DNA of 64,000 nucleotides from an uncultured Bacteroidales bacterium (GTDB lineage Bacteria > Bacteroidota > Bacteroidia > Bacteroidales > UBA932), in assembly GCA_944326225.1 (NCBI GenBank), contig CALVDI010000004.1:1-64000 (forward strand), written 5' to 3'. Within the stretch, counting starts at the first letter, position 1; each line of letters opens with the position of its first letter. The position numbers were made by a program, and so were the translations under genes. Below, piece after piece: positions 54,902 to 64,000 of the stretch. The notes under the pieces are model-generated. The model worked only from the letters and a program-made list of their open reading frames with translations, was not told the DNA's origin and searched no databases.

Positions 54902-56794
54902 TTAAAGAGATTTGATTCCGAGCTTCTCCTGATAGCCGCGAAGGGTCTCGAGGACGTTGCTCTTGACACTGATAAAGTTCTGGATTCCCTTGGACTGGAG
55001 ATCCTCCTTGCAGGCAGGCTCGCCTGCTACGACTACGATGGCCTTGTCACCGATAAGGCGTGCGATCTCGGGCACTGCCTCCGCATACTCGTCGTCGGAC
55101 GAGCAGGCAACCACGATCTCGGCTCCGGAAGCGAGGGCAGCCTTTACGCCCTCCTCGATGGAAGCGAAACGGTTGTTGTCGATGATGCGGATACCGGCCA
55201 CTGCGAAGAAGTTCGAGGAGAACTGGGCGCGGGCGCGGCACATGGCCAGGTTGCCGAATGTAAGCATGAATGCCTTGGGCTCCTTGCCGCTGCGGTCTGT
55301 AGCCAGACGAAGGGCCTCGAAGGCCTCTGCTGCGCGGTAGGGCTTCAAAGGCTCCACTGCATCCTCCTTGTGGCATCCGTGTGCGGGAACGACCTGACCC
55401 ATGCGGGTGAGGATGTCGCGGGACACAATCTCGGGAGTAATCCCGTCACCGGCCTTCTCGAGGAAGTTGGGATACTGGTTGCTTCCGAGGATGGTGTCGC
55501 GGCGGGTAGCGTAGTTCTTGTCCCTCTTGTCGGACACGGCCTTGATCTCGGACTGGATGAATCCGGCCTTGAACTGGGCCACATAACCGCCGGCGGCCTC
55601 TACCTTGCGGAAGAGATCCCATGCGGCCTCGGCGATCTTCTCGGTAAGCATCTCCACATAGTAGGAACCGGCTGCGGGGTCAACGACCTTGTCGAAGCGG
55701 GCCTCCTCCTTGAGGATGTTCTGCACGTTGCGTGCGATACGGCGGGAGAAGTCATTGGGAACCCTGAACGCGAAGTCATAAGGCAGCACCTCGAGGTAGT
55801 CCACGCCTGCGATAGCAGCGCTCATGGCCTCGGTGGTACCGCGGAGCATATTTACATAGGAATCGTAGACTGTAAGGTTGTACTCGGAGGTGGTGGCGAA
55901 TACCAGCATCATCTCAGGGCAGCCCTTGGCGCAGCCGTAGTCCTCGACAACGTTGGCCCAGAGCATGCGGGCGGCGCGGAACTTGGCTATCTCCATGAAA
56001 TAGGAGCTGCCTACCGCAAACTCGAAGAAAGTCTTGCGTGCGATGGTCTCCACGTCGATACCCATATCGCTCAGGCGGGAGAGATACTCGCTGCCCTGGC
56101 TGAGGGCAAAAGCGAGCTCCTGGGTGGAGGAGGCGCCGCAGCTGTTGTAGATCACTGCATCCACGGCGATGACACGTATATTCTTATAGGGAGCGGCAGC
56201 CTTTACGCACTCTGCCAGGGCATTGAAAGCCTTCTCCTCGCAGAAGGAGCCCTTCTTGTTCAGAGGTCTCAGAGGCGAGAAGTCAAAGGTTGCGCGGACA
56301 GTGTCCTTGTCGATGCCGAGAGAGTCCACGTACTTGAGGAAATTGTGCAGGCCGTCCACGTTCTTGGGGCAGCAGCCGCGGAAGTTCACGGGCACCTTCT
56401 CGAGGGAAATACCCTTCAGGAGAGCGGTGTAGTCAGCCACTTCCATGACCTTGCCCTCGGGAAGGTGGAAGGTGAATGACTCGACACCCTTGGTCAGGAG
56501 GGTAAGAGCCTGGCTGTTTGCCGCGGCAATGTCCCCGCAGCATACGCTCTCGTTGATGAACCATCTGTTATTCTGCTTTGTTCCTCTTACAAAGGGGAAC
56601 TCTCCGGGATTTTTCCCTACGTACTTCAGACCCTGCAGGTCCTCGGCACGGTAATAAGGACGCACGGAGAATCCGTCATAGGTCTTCCATACGAGCTTCT
56701 TCTCGTAGTCGGCACCCTTGAGGTCCTTCGTGATTACCTCTTCCCATGCTGTCGTAGAGACAGGAGGAAATTCAGTAAATAATTTTTCTGCCAT
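54902..56794 (-). CDS. Methylmalonyl-CoA mutase, small subunit
   Basis: A 630-residue partner of the catalytic subunit. It shares the barrel fold ([15 protein letters not shown]). The cobalamin motif D-x-H-x-x-G is lost in the C-terminal domain ([12 protein letters not shown]), as is normal for the non-catalytic subunit. It is 35 bases downstream of hutU. Together the two subunits make propionate from succinate, common in this phylum. Confidence 0.94.
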   Translation of the reverse strand: MAEKLFTEFPPVSTTAWEEVITKDLKGADYEKKLVWKTYDGFSVRPYYRAEDLQGLKYVGKNPGEFPFVRGTKQNNRWFINESVCCGDIAAANSQALTLLTKGVESFTFHLPEGKVMEVADYTALLKGISLEKVPVNFRGCCPKNVDGLHNFLKYVDSLGIDKDTVRATFDFSPLRPLNKKGSFCEEKAFNALAECVKAAAPYKNIRVIAVDAVIYNSCGASSTQELAFALSQGSEYLSRLSDMGIDVETIARKTFFEFAVGSSYFMEIAKFRAARMLWANVVEDYGCAKGCPEMMLVFATTSEYNLTVYDSYVNMLRGTTEAMSAAIAGVDYLEVLPYDFAFRVPNDFSRRIARNVQNILKEEARFDKVVDPAAGSYYVEMLTEKIAEAAWDLFRKVEAAGGYVAQFKAGFIQSEIKAVSDKRDKNYATRRDTILGSNQYPNFLEKAGDGITPEIVSRDILTRMGQVVPAHGCHKEDAVEPLKPYRAAEAFEALRLATDRSGKEPKAFMLTFGNLAMCRARAQFSSNFFAVAGIRIIDNNRFASIEEGVKAALASGAEIVVACSSDDEYAEAVPEIARLIGDKAIVVVAGEPACKEDLQSKGIQNFISVKSNVLETLRGYQEKLGIKSL

Positions 56795-56829
56795 ATTTCA
56801 AATATTTGAAAGTTAATAGTTCCAATCTG

Positions 56830-58818
56830 TTACAGAAGGCTCTCGTCCACCAGGTAGGGTATGGTCACCTTCAGTTCCGGAGTACGCTCCATCTCCCGCT
56901 TAATGGCGAACATCGCGCCCTTGTTGCGGGCCCAGCTGCGGCGTGCGATGCCGTTGTTGACATCCCAGTGCAGCATCATTCTTATCCTGCGGTCAGCATC
57001 CTCGCTGCCGTCAATCACCATGCCGAAGCCTCCGTTGATGACCTCGCCCCAGCCTACTCCGCCGCCGTTGTGCAAGGACACCCAGGTAGCGCCGCGGAAG
57101 GAGTCGCCTATGACGTTCTGCACGGCCATGTCGGCGGTGAACTGCGATCCGTCGTAGATATTGGATGTCTCACGGTAAGGCGAATCCGTGCCTGACACGT
57201 CGTGATGGTCACGTCCGAGCACGATAGGCGCAGAGATACGGCCCTCGCGGATAGCCCTGTTCATCTCAAGCGCTATCTTTATACGGCCCTCGGCATCAGC
57301 ATAGAGAATACGGGCCTGCGAGCCGACGACCAGCTTGTTCTTGCCGGCCTCGCGGATCCAGTGAATATTGTCCGCAAGCTGATTCTTTATCTCCTCAGGA
57401 GCTGTCCTGTATATGTCCTCAAGCACTTCTGCCGCTATCCGGTCTGTCTCCGCCAGGTCCTCAGGCTTGGATGATGTGCATACCCATCGGTACGGACCGA
57501 AACCGTAGTCGAAGAAGAGAGGTCCCATGATGTCCTGCACGTATGAGGGATAGCGGAATGCTCCGCCCACTCCCATAATATCGGCCTTCGCACGGGAAGC
57601 CTCCAGCAGGAAGGCATTGCCGTAGTCGAAGAAATACATGCCCTTCTCTGTGAGCTTGTTGATGGCGGCCACCTGACGGCGGAGGGACTTCTGCACCTCT
57701 CTCTTGAACTTCTCGGGGTCGGAAGCCATCATCTCGTTGGACTCCTCAAATGTGAAACCTGCGGGATAGTAACCGCCGGCCCAGGGATTGTGCAGTGAGG
57801 TCTGGTCGGAACCGAGGTCCACATCCACTCCCCTCTTTGCCAGCCTCTCCCAGAGATCCACGATATTGCCCTGATATGCCAGAGCCACTGCCTCCTTGTT
57901 CTCCCTGGCCTTCAGAGCCCTGTCGATAAGCGGGTCGAGTTCGGTGTACACCTCGTCTACCCAACCCTGGGAATAGCGGGTACGGATGGCCTTGGGATTG
58001 ATCTCCGCGATGATACCGACCACGCCGGCTATCACCGAGGCCTTGCCCTGAGCTCCAGACATACCGCCGAGACCGGAGCTTACGAAGAGCTTGCCTCTGT
58101 TCTCGGTACCGGGACGGGTGTGCATCCTGGCGGCGTTCATGACAGTGATGGTAGTGCCGTGAACGATACCCTGAGGACCTATATACATGAAGGAGCCCGC
58201 AGTCATCTGCCCGTACTGGGAGACGCCGAGGGCGTTGAACTTCTCCCAATGGTCCTTGGAAGAGTAGTTGGGAATCACCATACCGTTTGTAATCACCAGA
58301 CGCGGTGCATCCTTATGCGAGGGGAAGAGTCCCAGCGGATGACCCGAGTACAGCACCAAAGTCTGCTCGTCCGTCATCTGCGAGAGATACTGCATGGTCA
58401 GACGGTACTGCGCCCAGTTCTGGAAAGCCGCTCCGTTGCCTCCGTAGACGATGAGCTCGTGGGGATGCTGGGCAACGGCCATATCCAGGTTGTTGGATAT
58501 CATCAGCATGATGGCCGCAGCCTGACGGCTCTTGTATGGAAAATCATCTATACTGCGGGCGTATATCTTGTAATCGGGCCGCAGACGGTACATATAGATA
58601 CGTCCGTAAGTCTCAAGCTCTTCCTTGAACTCAGGTATAAGCTCGGCATGGTGCTTTGGAGGAAAATACCGCAGTGCGTTTCTCAATGCCAGCTTCTTTT
58701 CCTCAGCGGTAAGTATCTGCTTTCTGTGCGGAGCATGATTGACCGTCGGGTCAAATGGTTTGGGAGCCGGAAGCACATCCGGAATACCCTCGATAATTGA
58801 TTTCTGGAAATCAGTCAT
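56830..58818 (-). CDS. hutU: Urocanate hydratase
   Basis: A 662-residue enzyme of histidine degradation that turns urocanate into imidazolonepropionate. Family blocks are YGGNGAAFQNWAQYRLTMQY, SGHPLGLFPS, and VSSGLGGMSGAQGKA, where the NAD-binding loop lies. It is the longer Bacteroidota form. ATG 58818 is chosen; upstream frame lies in the promoter region (TATTTTTG at 58862-58869). The other hut genes are not in the window. It heads an operon with methylmalonyl-CoA mutase. Confidence 0.9.
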   Translation of the reverse strand: MTDFQKSIIEGIPDVLPAPKPFDPTVNHAPHRKQILTAEEKKLALRNALRYFPPKHHAELIPEFKEELETYGRIYMYRLRPDYKIYARSIDDFPYKSRQAAAIMLMISNNLDMAVAQHPHELIVYGGNGAAFQNWAQYRLTMQYLSQMTDEQTLVLYSGHPLGLFPSHKDAPRLVITNGMVIPNYSSKDHWEKFNALGVSQYGQMTAGSFMYIGPQGIVHGTTITVMNAARMHTRPGTENRGKLFVSSGLGGMSGAQGKASVIAGVVGIIAEINPKAIRTRYSQGWVDEVYTELDPLIDRALKARENKEAVALAYQGNIVDLWERLAKRGVDVDLGSDQTSLHNPWAGGYYPAGFTFEESNEMMASDPEKFKREVQKSLRRQVAAINKLTEKGMYFFDYGNAFLLEASRAKADIMGVGGAFRYPSYVQDIMGPLFFDYGFGPYRWVCTSSKPEDLAETDRIAAEVLEDIYRTAPEEIKNQLADNIHWIREAGKNKLVVGSQARILYADAEGRIKIALEMNRAIREGRISAPIVLGRDHHDVSGTDSPYRETSNIYDGSQFTADMAVQNVIGDSFRGATWVSLHNGGGVGWGEVINGGFGMVIDGSEDADRRIRMMLHWDVNNGIARRSWARNKGAMFAIKREMERTPELKVTIPYLVDESLL

Positions 58819-58861
58819 ATAGTCAAATATTTTGTCTAATTTGCCGTTTACAAATATCTTA

Positions 58862-58869
58862 CAAAAATA
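58862..58869 (-). promoter_or_regulatory. -7 promoter element for the hutU-mutase operon
   Basis: TATTTTTG on the minus strand fits TAnnTTTG and gives a leader of about 38 bases. Confidence 0.55.
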
Positions 58870-59011
58870 ATAAAAGTCCTGCAAAATAATCTTCCCGTAA
58901 GGAAAAAGATTTATCTTAGCGGCGCAAAATCTAAAACAAGTCCGTACCAATCGGCGCGGACAGCCTATCTAAAACACATAGTACTAACCATTTAAACCAA
59001 ACAAATTTTTT

Positions 59012-60814
59012 ATGAGCTATTTTTCTTTTAAAAATGTGCTACTTGCCTCTGCTGCCGCCGTCATCGGCATCACTTCCTGCAAGCCCGTAGAGGAACTCTC
59101 CCAGGAAGCCAAGATCACTTCCTTTACTTTCGACACTTCCATCGAGGCTAACAGCATCGTGACATCCCAGCCCGTCATCGAGGGCAATACCATCACATTC
59201 ACGGTCAGCTACGATGCCACAGACACACTGCTTTCATCCCTTGTTCCCGCCATCACCGTATCAGAAGGTGCGACAGTCCTCCCCTCTTCCGGTTCCGAAG
59301 TGGACTTTTCCAACGGCCCCGTGACATTTACAGTGACTGCCCAGGACGGTGCCACCACCGCCAACTACACCGCCACCGCCACTTTTGAAGATCCTTCATT
59401 CCCGATTGACGAGCAGCTGGCCGGCGAGTACAAGGGCCTGCTCAATATCACTTTGGGAGGTGCACCCGTCGGTTCGGACATCGCCAGGAACATCACTGTC
59501 GCCAAAGTTGACGACGAGACCGTCAGCCTCACACTTGAGGACTTCTCTTTCATGGGCATGGAGTTGGGCACCATCAAAGTTGACAGCTGCAGGATAGTCG
59601 GTTCCGACATACCGGAGTACGACTACACCCTGTCCGGTGAACAGACTCTGACCCTCAATGTCATCGGCGAGCAGCACGTCACTGTCGACGGAGGATTCTT
59701 TGGCAACACCATAAGCCTCACGATCAGCATCGACTTCAACGGCACACCCGTAGATGTCACGTTCGACGGTACCAAACTCACCGGCAGCGAGAGCAGCGAG
59801 GCACTCATCACTTCCTTCACCTTTGACGCCTCCAACTCCGCGAATGCAGCTGTTTTCGGGACAACAATCGACCAGGACAACCGTACTGTTTCCGTAAGCA
59901 TGAATCCCGACACCGCCGGAGCATGGGATCTCACCGCTCTGGTTCCCACTATCGAAGTCTCGCAAGGAGCCACAGTTACCCCGGCATCAGGAAGTGCCAT
60001 AGACCTTTCCAACGGCAAGTCGGTGACATTCACTGTCGTGGCTGAGAACGGCACCGAAAACACCTATACCGTCTCCGCCTCCGGAAGCATTTATTTCTAC
60101 GATTTCGAGACATGGACCTCCGAAGGAGCCATGTACCCGGAGGAGATTACCAATCCTGTGGGATGGGCTACATGCAACGATGCAGTAGGTCTTATCAAGA
60201 ATATGGGGCCTATGCTTGGACACCCTGAATACAACGGAGAATACCCCGTCCGTCCAACAGAAAATGGAATGACAGGCAAAGGGGCTATCATCGAATCCGT
60301 ATACACCGTCAAAGGGAATTTAATGGGACAGACAATTCCGGCTGTTACTTCCGGCACCATCTTCCTCGGCACTTTCAATGCTCTTGCCGCAATGACCGAC
60401 CCCATGGCCACCACGGAATTCGGCATCCTCTTCGAGGACAAGCCGCTGGCCGTCACCGGATGGCTGAAATACACTCCGGGAGAGAAGTTCTATAACGAGA
60501 ACGGCGAGATTATCGACCAGCAGGACCTCGGCACTGTCAACGCAGTACTCTACGAGGTCACCAGCGAGGACGAGACACTCAACGGTGAGAACATCTACAC
60601 ATCGGAGGCCATCTGCGCTACCGGCAGCTTCGAGACCGCCGGAGCGGCCGACTTCACCGAGTTCTCCTTCGACCTGAATTACGTCAAGGACTACGACCCC
60701 GCCAAGACCTACAAGCTGGCCGTAATCTTCGCCGCCAGCAAAGAAGGCAACCAGTACCGTGCCGCCTAGGGCAGCATCATGGTCGTGGACAACGTAACCA
60801 TCATCTGCGAGTAA
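59012..60814 (+). pseudogene. PCMD-domain lipoprotein with an in-frame amber codon near its end
   Basis: The frame encodes a surface lipoprotein (lipobox ending ITSC). It has two DUF5018-like cadherin-type repeats (about 35-125 and 262-350), a calycin-like middle (about 133-258), and a C-terminal putative carbohydrate metabolism domain (about 355-600). After 585 residues it meets TAG at 60767-60769. The frame then continues GSIMVVDNVTIICE to TAA at 60812, which is the normal final strand of this domain. The last 14 residues are therefore lost unless the amber is read through. The gene may still make a nearly complete protein. Confidence 0.75.
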
Positions 60815-60837
60815 TTCAGCCGACCTTGATCCAGTTG

Positions 60838-60878
60838 AGCCAGATAGGTTTTTCCAAAAAATCCATCTGGCTTTTATT
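60838..60878 (+). terminator. Terminator of the PCMD gene
   Basis: AGCCAGAT (60838-60845) and ATCTGGCT (60865-60872) pair and are followed by TTTATTTA. Confidence 0.65.
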
Positions 60879-60886
60879 TATTTTCG

Positions 60887-60894
60887 TACATTTG
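60887..60894 (+). promoter_or_regulatory. -7 promoter element for the fimbrillin-type gene
   Basis: TACATTTG fits TAnnTTTG; ATG 60921 lies about 20 bases after the expected start of transcription. Confidence 0.6.
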
Positions 60895-60920
60895 CATGAA
60901 TATATTTTAATTTTTGTTTT

Positions 60921-62507
60921 ATGAAAAGATTTATCATCGCCGCAGCAGTCTGTACAGTCATAATGGGCTGCGAGAAAAATACCGGCAAAGAAGAAGACTC
61001 CGTGGACATTCCCTTGACAATCACAGTCAGCGACAACGGATTTTCCATGGAAGACGGGACCTATTCTAACAACAGGGCATTCTCGGCAGGAGACCGTATC
61101 GGTCTGTTCGCCTTGATGAACGGAGAGATACTGGATGGCTTCAACAACATCTGCCTCACCGCATCAGGCACCGGCGACGCCATTGTATGGCAAGCCGCGG
61201 ATCCGGAAATGCTGTTCCCCTCAGGAGCCGAGTACTATGCTTACTGGCCTTATCAGGAGACATTGCCTGCATCAGTAGACCTTACGGCATCTGATGCCGC
61301 TGGCTTTTTCTCAATGATAAGCGAGGCCTGGCCTGTAGCGTCCGACCAGAGCGGAGACGGATTCGACTCCTCCGACCTGCTTATAGGCATGGCAGCTCCG
61401 GCGGACAACAGTCTCAGTCTCGGCATGTCACATGCCATGGGGCTTGTTGAGATAAGCCTTCCGGGGACATTCTACACATTCACCAACACGGACTACGACA
61501 TCCCTGACTATTCGTTGAGCGGTCTCAGAATCTCTTTTGACTCAAAGATTCCCAAAAGTAAAAACGGGAGACTTCTTTTGGTCGTAGAACCGGGTGCCTT
61601 CTCCATCCCATGCACATACTCCGGTGAGTCCAAAACCTATGACGGCAATGCTGAAGCCGGAAAATGCACTTCCTTCTCCGAAGGCGAGCCGACTGTCATA
61701 GAGCACAATCTCCAGATAGGCGACTTCTTCCTCGCGGACGGAAACCTCCTCTCAAAGGACGCTCCGGCATCCGAAGTATCGTCCGCCAATGTAATAGGGC
61801 TTGTATGCCAGATAGACCCGGAAAGAATCGGCAACGGTGAAAAAGAAGCACTCGGAGGGACAGCCCATGCCCTGGTTCTTGCGACACGGGGAGCCGGATA
61901 TGGCGGATACTACAGCTGGTACAACGACTACTCGACTCCGGAAGGCAATTTCGAGAGGGACGAGTCCGAAATAGGCTTTACCAGCATCCCCGAGCTTACG
62001 GACCCGCAAGAACTTTACAGCCTGGCCATAGCCGACATAGAAGGCTACGCTAACTACCACCTGCTCATCACTAAGAGAGCAGCCGATGTCGCAGCCGGAA
62101 ATTATCGCGGCTTCCAGGCCATAACCCTCTTCAAAAATGAGGTCGGAGGTCCGGCAGAAGGCATGACAACAGGCTGGTTTATGCCGGCAGGAGGCCAGTT
62201 GCTGGACGCCATCAGCAATCTTACCGGCCTGCAGTTTGACGAGTCCAATGTACAGGCCGGAGACTGGGACGGATGCCTGTCCTGGATGGGAATGGGTTCT
62301 GTGGCGTTCTTGATGAACAGCGCCATGGAGAAGGTCAGCGTCACCAACAAGATAACATTCGTTGATGCCGGCAACGGAATACAGATAGCAGCACAGTCCT
62401 CTCCCACAAGGTATCGTTACATCGATTTCGCGAACGGCGGATGGATAGAATACCTGTGCTACGATAAAAACACCGGTACTACGGTAAGACCCATGCTGGC
62501 TTTCTAA
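60921..62507 (+). CDS. Fimbrillin-family lipoprotein
   Basis: A 528-residue Mfa-like/fimbrillin-family lipoprotein. The signal ends in MGC (lipobox VIMGC). The first domain has the family blocks FSAGDRIGLFALMNG and FPSGAEYYAYWPYQ, and a second beta domain begins near 165. The last 250 residues (ALVLATRGAGYGGYYSWYND and on) form a further domain of unclear role. It is likely a pilus subunit or surface adhesin. It is followed by its own terminator. Confidence 0.8.
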   Translation: MKRFIIAAAVCTVIMGCEKNTGKEEDSVDIPLTITVSDNGFSMEDGTYSNNRAFSAGDRIGLFALMNGEILDGFNNICLTASGTGDAIVWQAADPEMLFPSGAEYYAYWPYQETLPASVDLTASDAAGFFSMISEAWPVASDQSGDGFDSSDLLIGMAAPADNSLSLGMSHAMGLVEISLPGTFYTFTNTDYDIPDYSLSGLRISFDSKIPKSKNGRLLLVVEPGAFSIPCTYSGESKTYDGNAEAGKCTSFSEGEPTVIEHNLQIGDFFLADGNLLSKDAPASEVSSANVIGLVCQIDPERIGNGEKEALGGTAHALVLATRGAGYGGYYSWYNDYSTPEGNFERDESEIGFTSIPELTDPQELYSLAIADIEGYANYHLLITKRAADVAAGNYRGFQAITLFKNEVGGPAEGMTTGWFMPAGGQLLDAISNLTGLQFDESNVQAGDWDGCLSWMGMGSVAFLMNSAMEKVSVTNKITFVDAGNGIQIAAQSSPTRYRYIDFANGGWIEYLCYDKNTGTTVRPMLAF

Positions 62508-62537
62508 AGGCATCCAACAGACTCAAACGACAATCTT

Positions 62538-62569
62538 AAGGGGCTGCGTCACAACAGCCCCTTTCTTTT
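62538..62569 (+). terminator. Terminator of the fimbrillin-type gene
   Basis: AAGGGGCTG (62538-62546) and CAGCCCCTT (62555-62563) pair, followed by TCTTTT. Confidence 0.85.
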
Positions 62570-62654
62570 AACCCATCTTTCCCCATCTTTCCGCGAGCCA
62601 TTTTGCAGGCCGTATCTGTTGAACGTTATGGACGGCTACTTCGCAGATGCCCAT

Positions 62655-62697
62655 AAAAAAAGCACAGCCCATTCGGGAAAACCGGAATGGACTGTGC
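62655..62697 (-). terminator. Terminator of the rightmost lipoprotein gene
   Basis: On the minus strand a 16-pair stem (GCACAG...CTGTGC) ends with TTTTTTT. Confidence 0.85.
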
Positions 62698-62727
62698 CGA
62701 TTATTCAGACTGGTCAGTAGCCTACCG

Positions 62728-64000
62728 TCATTTCGACAACAATACCGGTGCTGCGGATGACGACTCCAGACTGTTCACAAGCTCCACCAGATCCTCAATA
62801 GGATCCACGTCCGTAGTTACTGCCTGTACGAAAGTCCTGCCGACAGGTCCCCAGACACCTGCTGCGTCATCAGCCCACGTCACGAATGTGTAATCATAGT
62901 AGTCCGTATCATAATACTTATAAGGAACAACAATATGAGTGGTTGTATGATCGGTAACCTCTACCGTAAAAGGATTATCCGGCAGCCAACTCATAAGATC
63001 GTCGTCAGTCTTATACTCCTCCTCGGGATTAGAGTAGTTTCCGACAAGGTTGCTGTTATAATAGCAGTGTACGGCTTCCTCGGAAATCGTCACTTTGAAT
63101 ACGGCTAAGGCATTTCCGGAAACTTTTGCGCTGTTTTCAGTGAAAAGTCCGGCCGCCAGAGCCTGATCTCCGTCGTAAATTCCCACCAGAGTATTGGAGA
63201 ATATGGCTTTTGACTGCTCCTCCACCGTTGTGCTCGCTTCTTCAGTCACTTCAGCATTGCCCGGCTTCCCGTCATTGGATATAGCCACGACAGCTATCAC
63301 ATAGTCGGTCTCGGGAGTAAGGCCCGTAGCCTCAAAGTACTCGTATGTTCCCCTATAGCATACCGAAGAGACTGCGTCTGTCATAGTATAACCGGGGTTG
63401 AAATCGATATTGAGATCATAATTGCTTTGAACGGCGGCTACTACTTCCTCCTGCGCCTTTTTCCAAGTGTACTCCGCTTTGGGAAGGACTACCGGCAGGT
63501 AGTAAATGGCACCGCATTCCTCCGTAGGATGGACCTCAAAGCCCAGTCTCTTTGCAGTAGCTACATTGACGATAATATCCGCTTTAAACTCATCAGGCTG
63601 AATACTGTGACCTGTATTAAAGGCCTCAAGCTCACAGCTGCTGGTAATGCCCACACCGGGAGTGTACCCGAATGCGAAAAGATAATACCTGCTGTCGGAA
63701 TTAACCCCGAAATCCGGAATATCCCAAGATCCGGTATAAAGCCCCATACCCTGATCAAGATATGCGCCCTGATTGGTCACATACATCTCGGCAATTGCGT
63801 CCGCCTCATCCTCACTGATTCCAGGATAGTTTGTAGAAGGCTGGCACAGCCATACATATGTTGCCTCATTGTCTGACGGCACCACCGACACATGCGCTGT
63901 TGTCGCGGTGATATCCGAGACAGACAGAGTGAAAGTCAGCTCAAATTCCTCAGCAGTGACGGCATTTTCCTTAGCAATGCCTGTCTGAAGCGAGCCGTCC
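62728..64000 (-). CDS. Surface beta-domain protein (partial, N-terminus off right edge)
   Basis: The frame is open to the window edge, so about 424 residues of the C-terminal part are seen. It contains repeated fibronectin-like segments of the type SDITATTAHVSVVPSDNEATY and GLTPETDYVIAVVAISNDG, common in secreted Bacteroidota proteins of unknown function. No catalytic motif is recognised. GTG 63891 is not the real start, because the same beta-domain continues upstream of it. Confidence 0.7.
   Translation of the reverse strand, partial: DGSLQTGIAKENAVTAEEFELTFTLSVSDITATTAHVSVVPSDNEATYVWLCQPSTNYPGISEDEADAIAEMYVTNQGAYLDQGMGLYTGSWDIPDFGVNSDSRYYLFAFGYTPGVGITSSCELEAFNTGHSIQPDEFKADIIVNVATAKRLGFEVHPTEECGAIYYLPVVLPKAEYTWKKAQEEVVAAVQSNYDLNIDFNPGYTMTDAVSSVCYRGTYEYFEATGLTPETDYVIAVVAISNDGKPGNAEVTEEASTTVEEQSKAIFSNTLVGIYDGDQALAAGLFTENSAKVSGNALAVFKVTISEEAVHCYYNSNLVGNYSNPEEEYKTDDDLMSWLPDNPFTVEVTDHTTTHIVVPYKYYDTDYYDYTFVTWADDAAGVWGPVGRTFVQAVTTDVDPIEDLVELVNSLESSSAAPVLLSK

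Noticed and set aside
53655..56479. Long plus-strand open frames opposite the mutase subunit genes
   Set aside because: They mirror highly expressed genes with strong codon bias and give no recognisable protein.

Overview
The window is chromosomal DNA of a Bacteroidota bacterium, most likely a gut or animal-associated member of the Bacteroidales. Three things support this. Promoters repeatedly match the Bacteroidota primary-sigma pattern (-7 element TAnnTTTG with an upstream TTG/TTTG), and Shine-Dalgarno sequences are mostly absent. Family markers include a TonB receptor with a carboxypeptidase-like N-terminal domain, GH20 hexosaminidase, PCMD and fimbrillin lipoproteins, DUF4290, DUF1460 and DUF2490. 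The local order rpsU / xer-like / hpf and ftsK-lolA is also typical. Genus cannot be fixed from this piece.

Layout. 1-6.9 kb: a partial helix-hairpin-helix outer-membrane protein, purE, then hpt-adk-obgE-PAP2-lipoate ligase, then hpf and a XerC/D-like recombinase divergent from rpsU. 7.2-11.4 kb: a sulfatase with an apparent internal deletion, a His-rich small protein and a TonB receptor. 11.35-22.8 kb: an accessory island. It holds a DUF2130 protein, a short sigma-54-like protein, a macro-like/PARG protein, a Fic protein, four related small proteins, prfH-rtcB, an ADP-ribosyltransferase-like protein, a NADAR protein, two paralogous unknown proteins and a 54-residue leader protein. 23-31.6 kb: housekeeping genes (enolase, rubredoxin, NUDIX, lolA, ftsK, DUF4290, rfbD, hisS, initiator tRNA-Met). 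31.7-33.2 kb: a hicAB pair with a broken toxin gene, followed by decayed gene fragments. 33.3-39.1 kb: GH20 and a riboflavin operon (ribD-ribE-ribBA-ribH) behind an FMN riboswitch. 39-46.8 kb: an F420-hydrogenase-beta-like protein, small unknowns, glutaminyl cyclase, pyrG, an acyl-ACP thioesterase, and a steroid 5-alpha-reductase-like gene followed by an old-yellow-enzyme-like gene. 46.78-47.12 kb: RNase P RNA. 47.2-52.7 kb: envelope proteins (DUF2490, DUF1460, M16 protease, TlpA-like). 52.7-58.8 kb: hutU and both methylmalonyl-CoA mutase subunits. 59-64 kb: surface lipoproteins.

The most interesting part is the island at 11.35-22.8 kb. Its divergent centre (13,621-13,765) has two well-formed -24/-12 promoters pointing in opposite directions. 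One faces a sigma-54-like gene that has kept the DNA-binding half and RpoN box but lacks region I and most of the core-binding part. The other faces a protein with a macro-like domain and a PARG signature. On the right, one minus-strand gene run encodes a possible ADP-ribosyl transferase (ART fold), a NADAR ADP-ribosyl hydrolase, the RNA ligase RtcB with ribosome-rescue factor PrfH, and four small related proteins. Together these suggest a stress- or conflict-response module that handles ADP-ribosylation and damaged RNA or ribosomes. That reading is an inference from gene content.

Other points: a riboswitch whose antiterminator can be read directly, a perfect Shine-Dalgarno on rpsU (expected for S21 autoregulation in this phylum), probable leaderless mRNAs for hpt and a NUDIX gene, two genes interrupted by single in-frame amber codons, and RNase P RNA only three bases behind a coding sequence.
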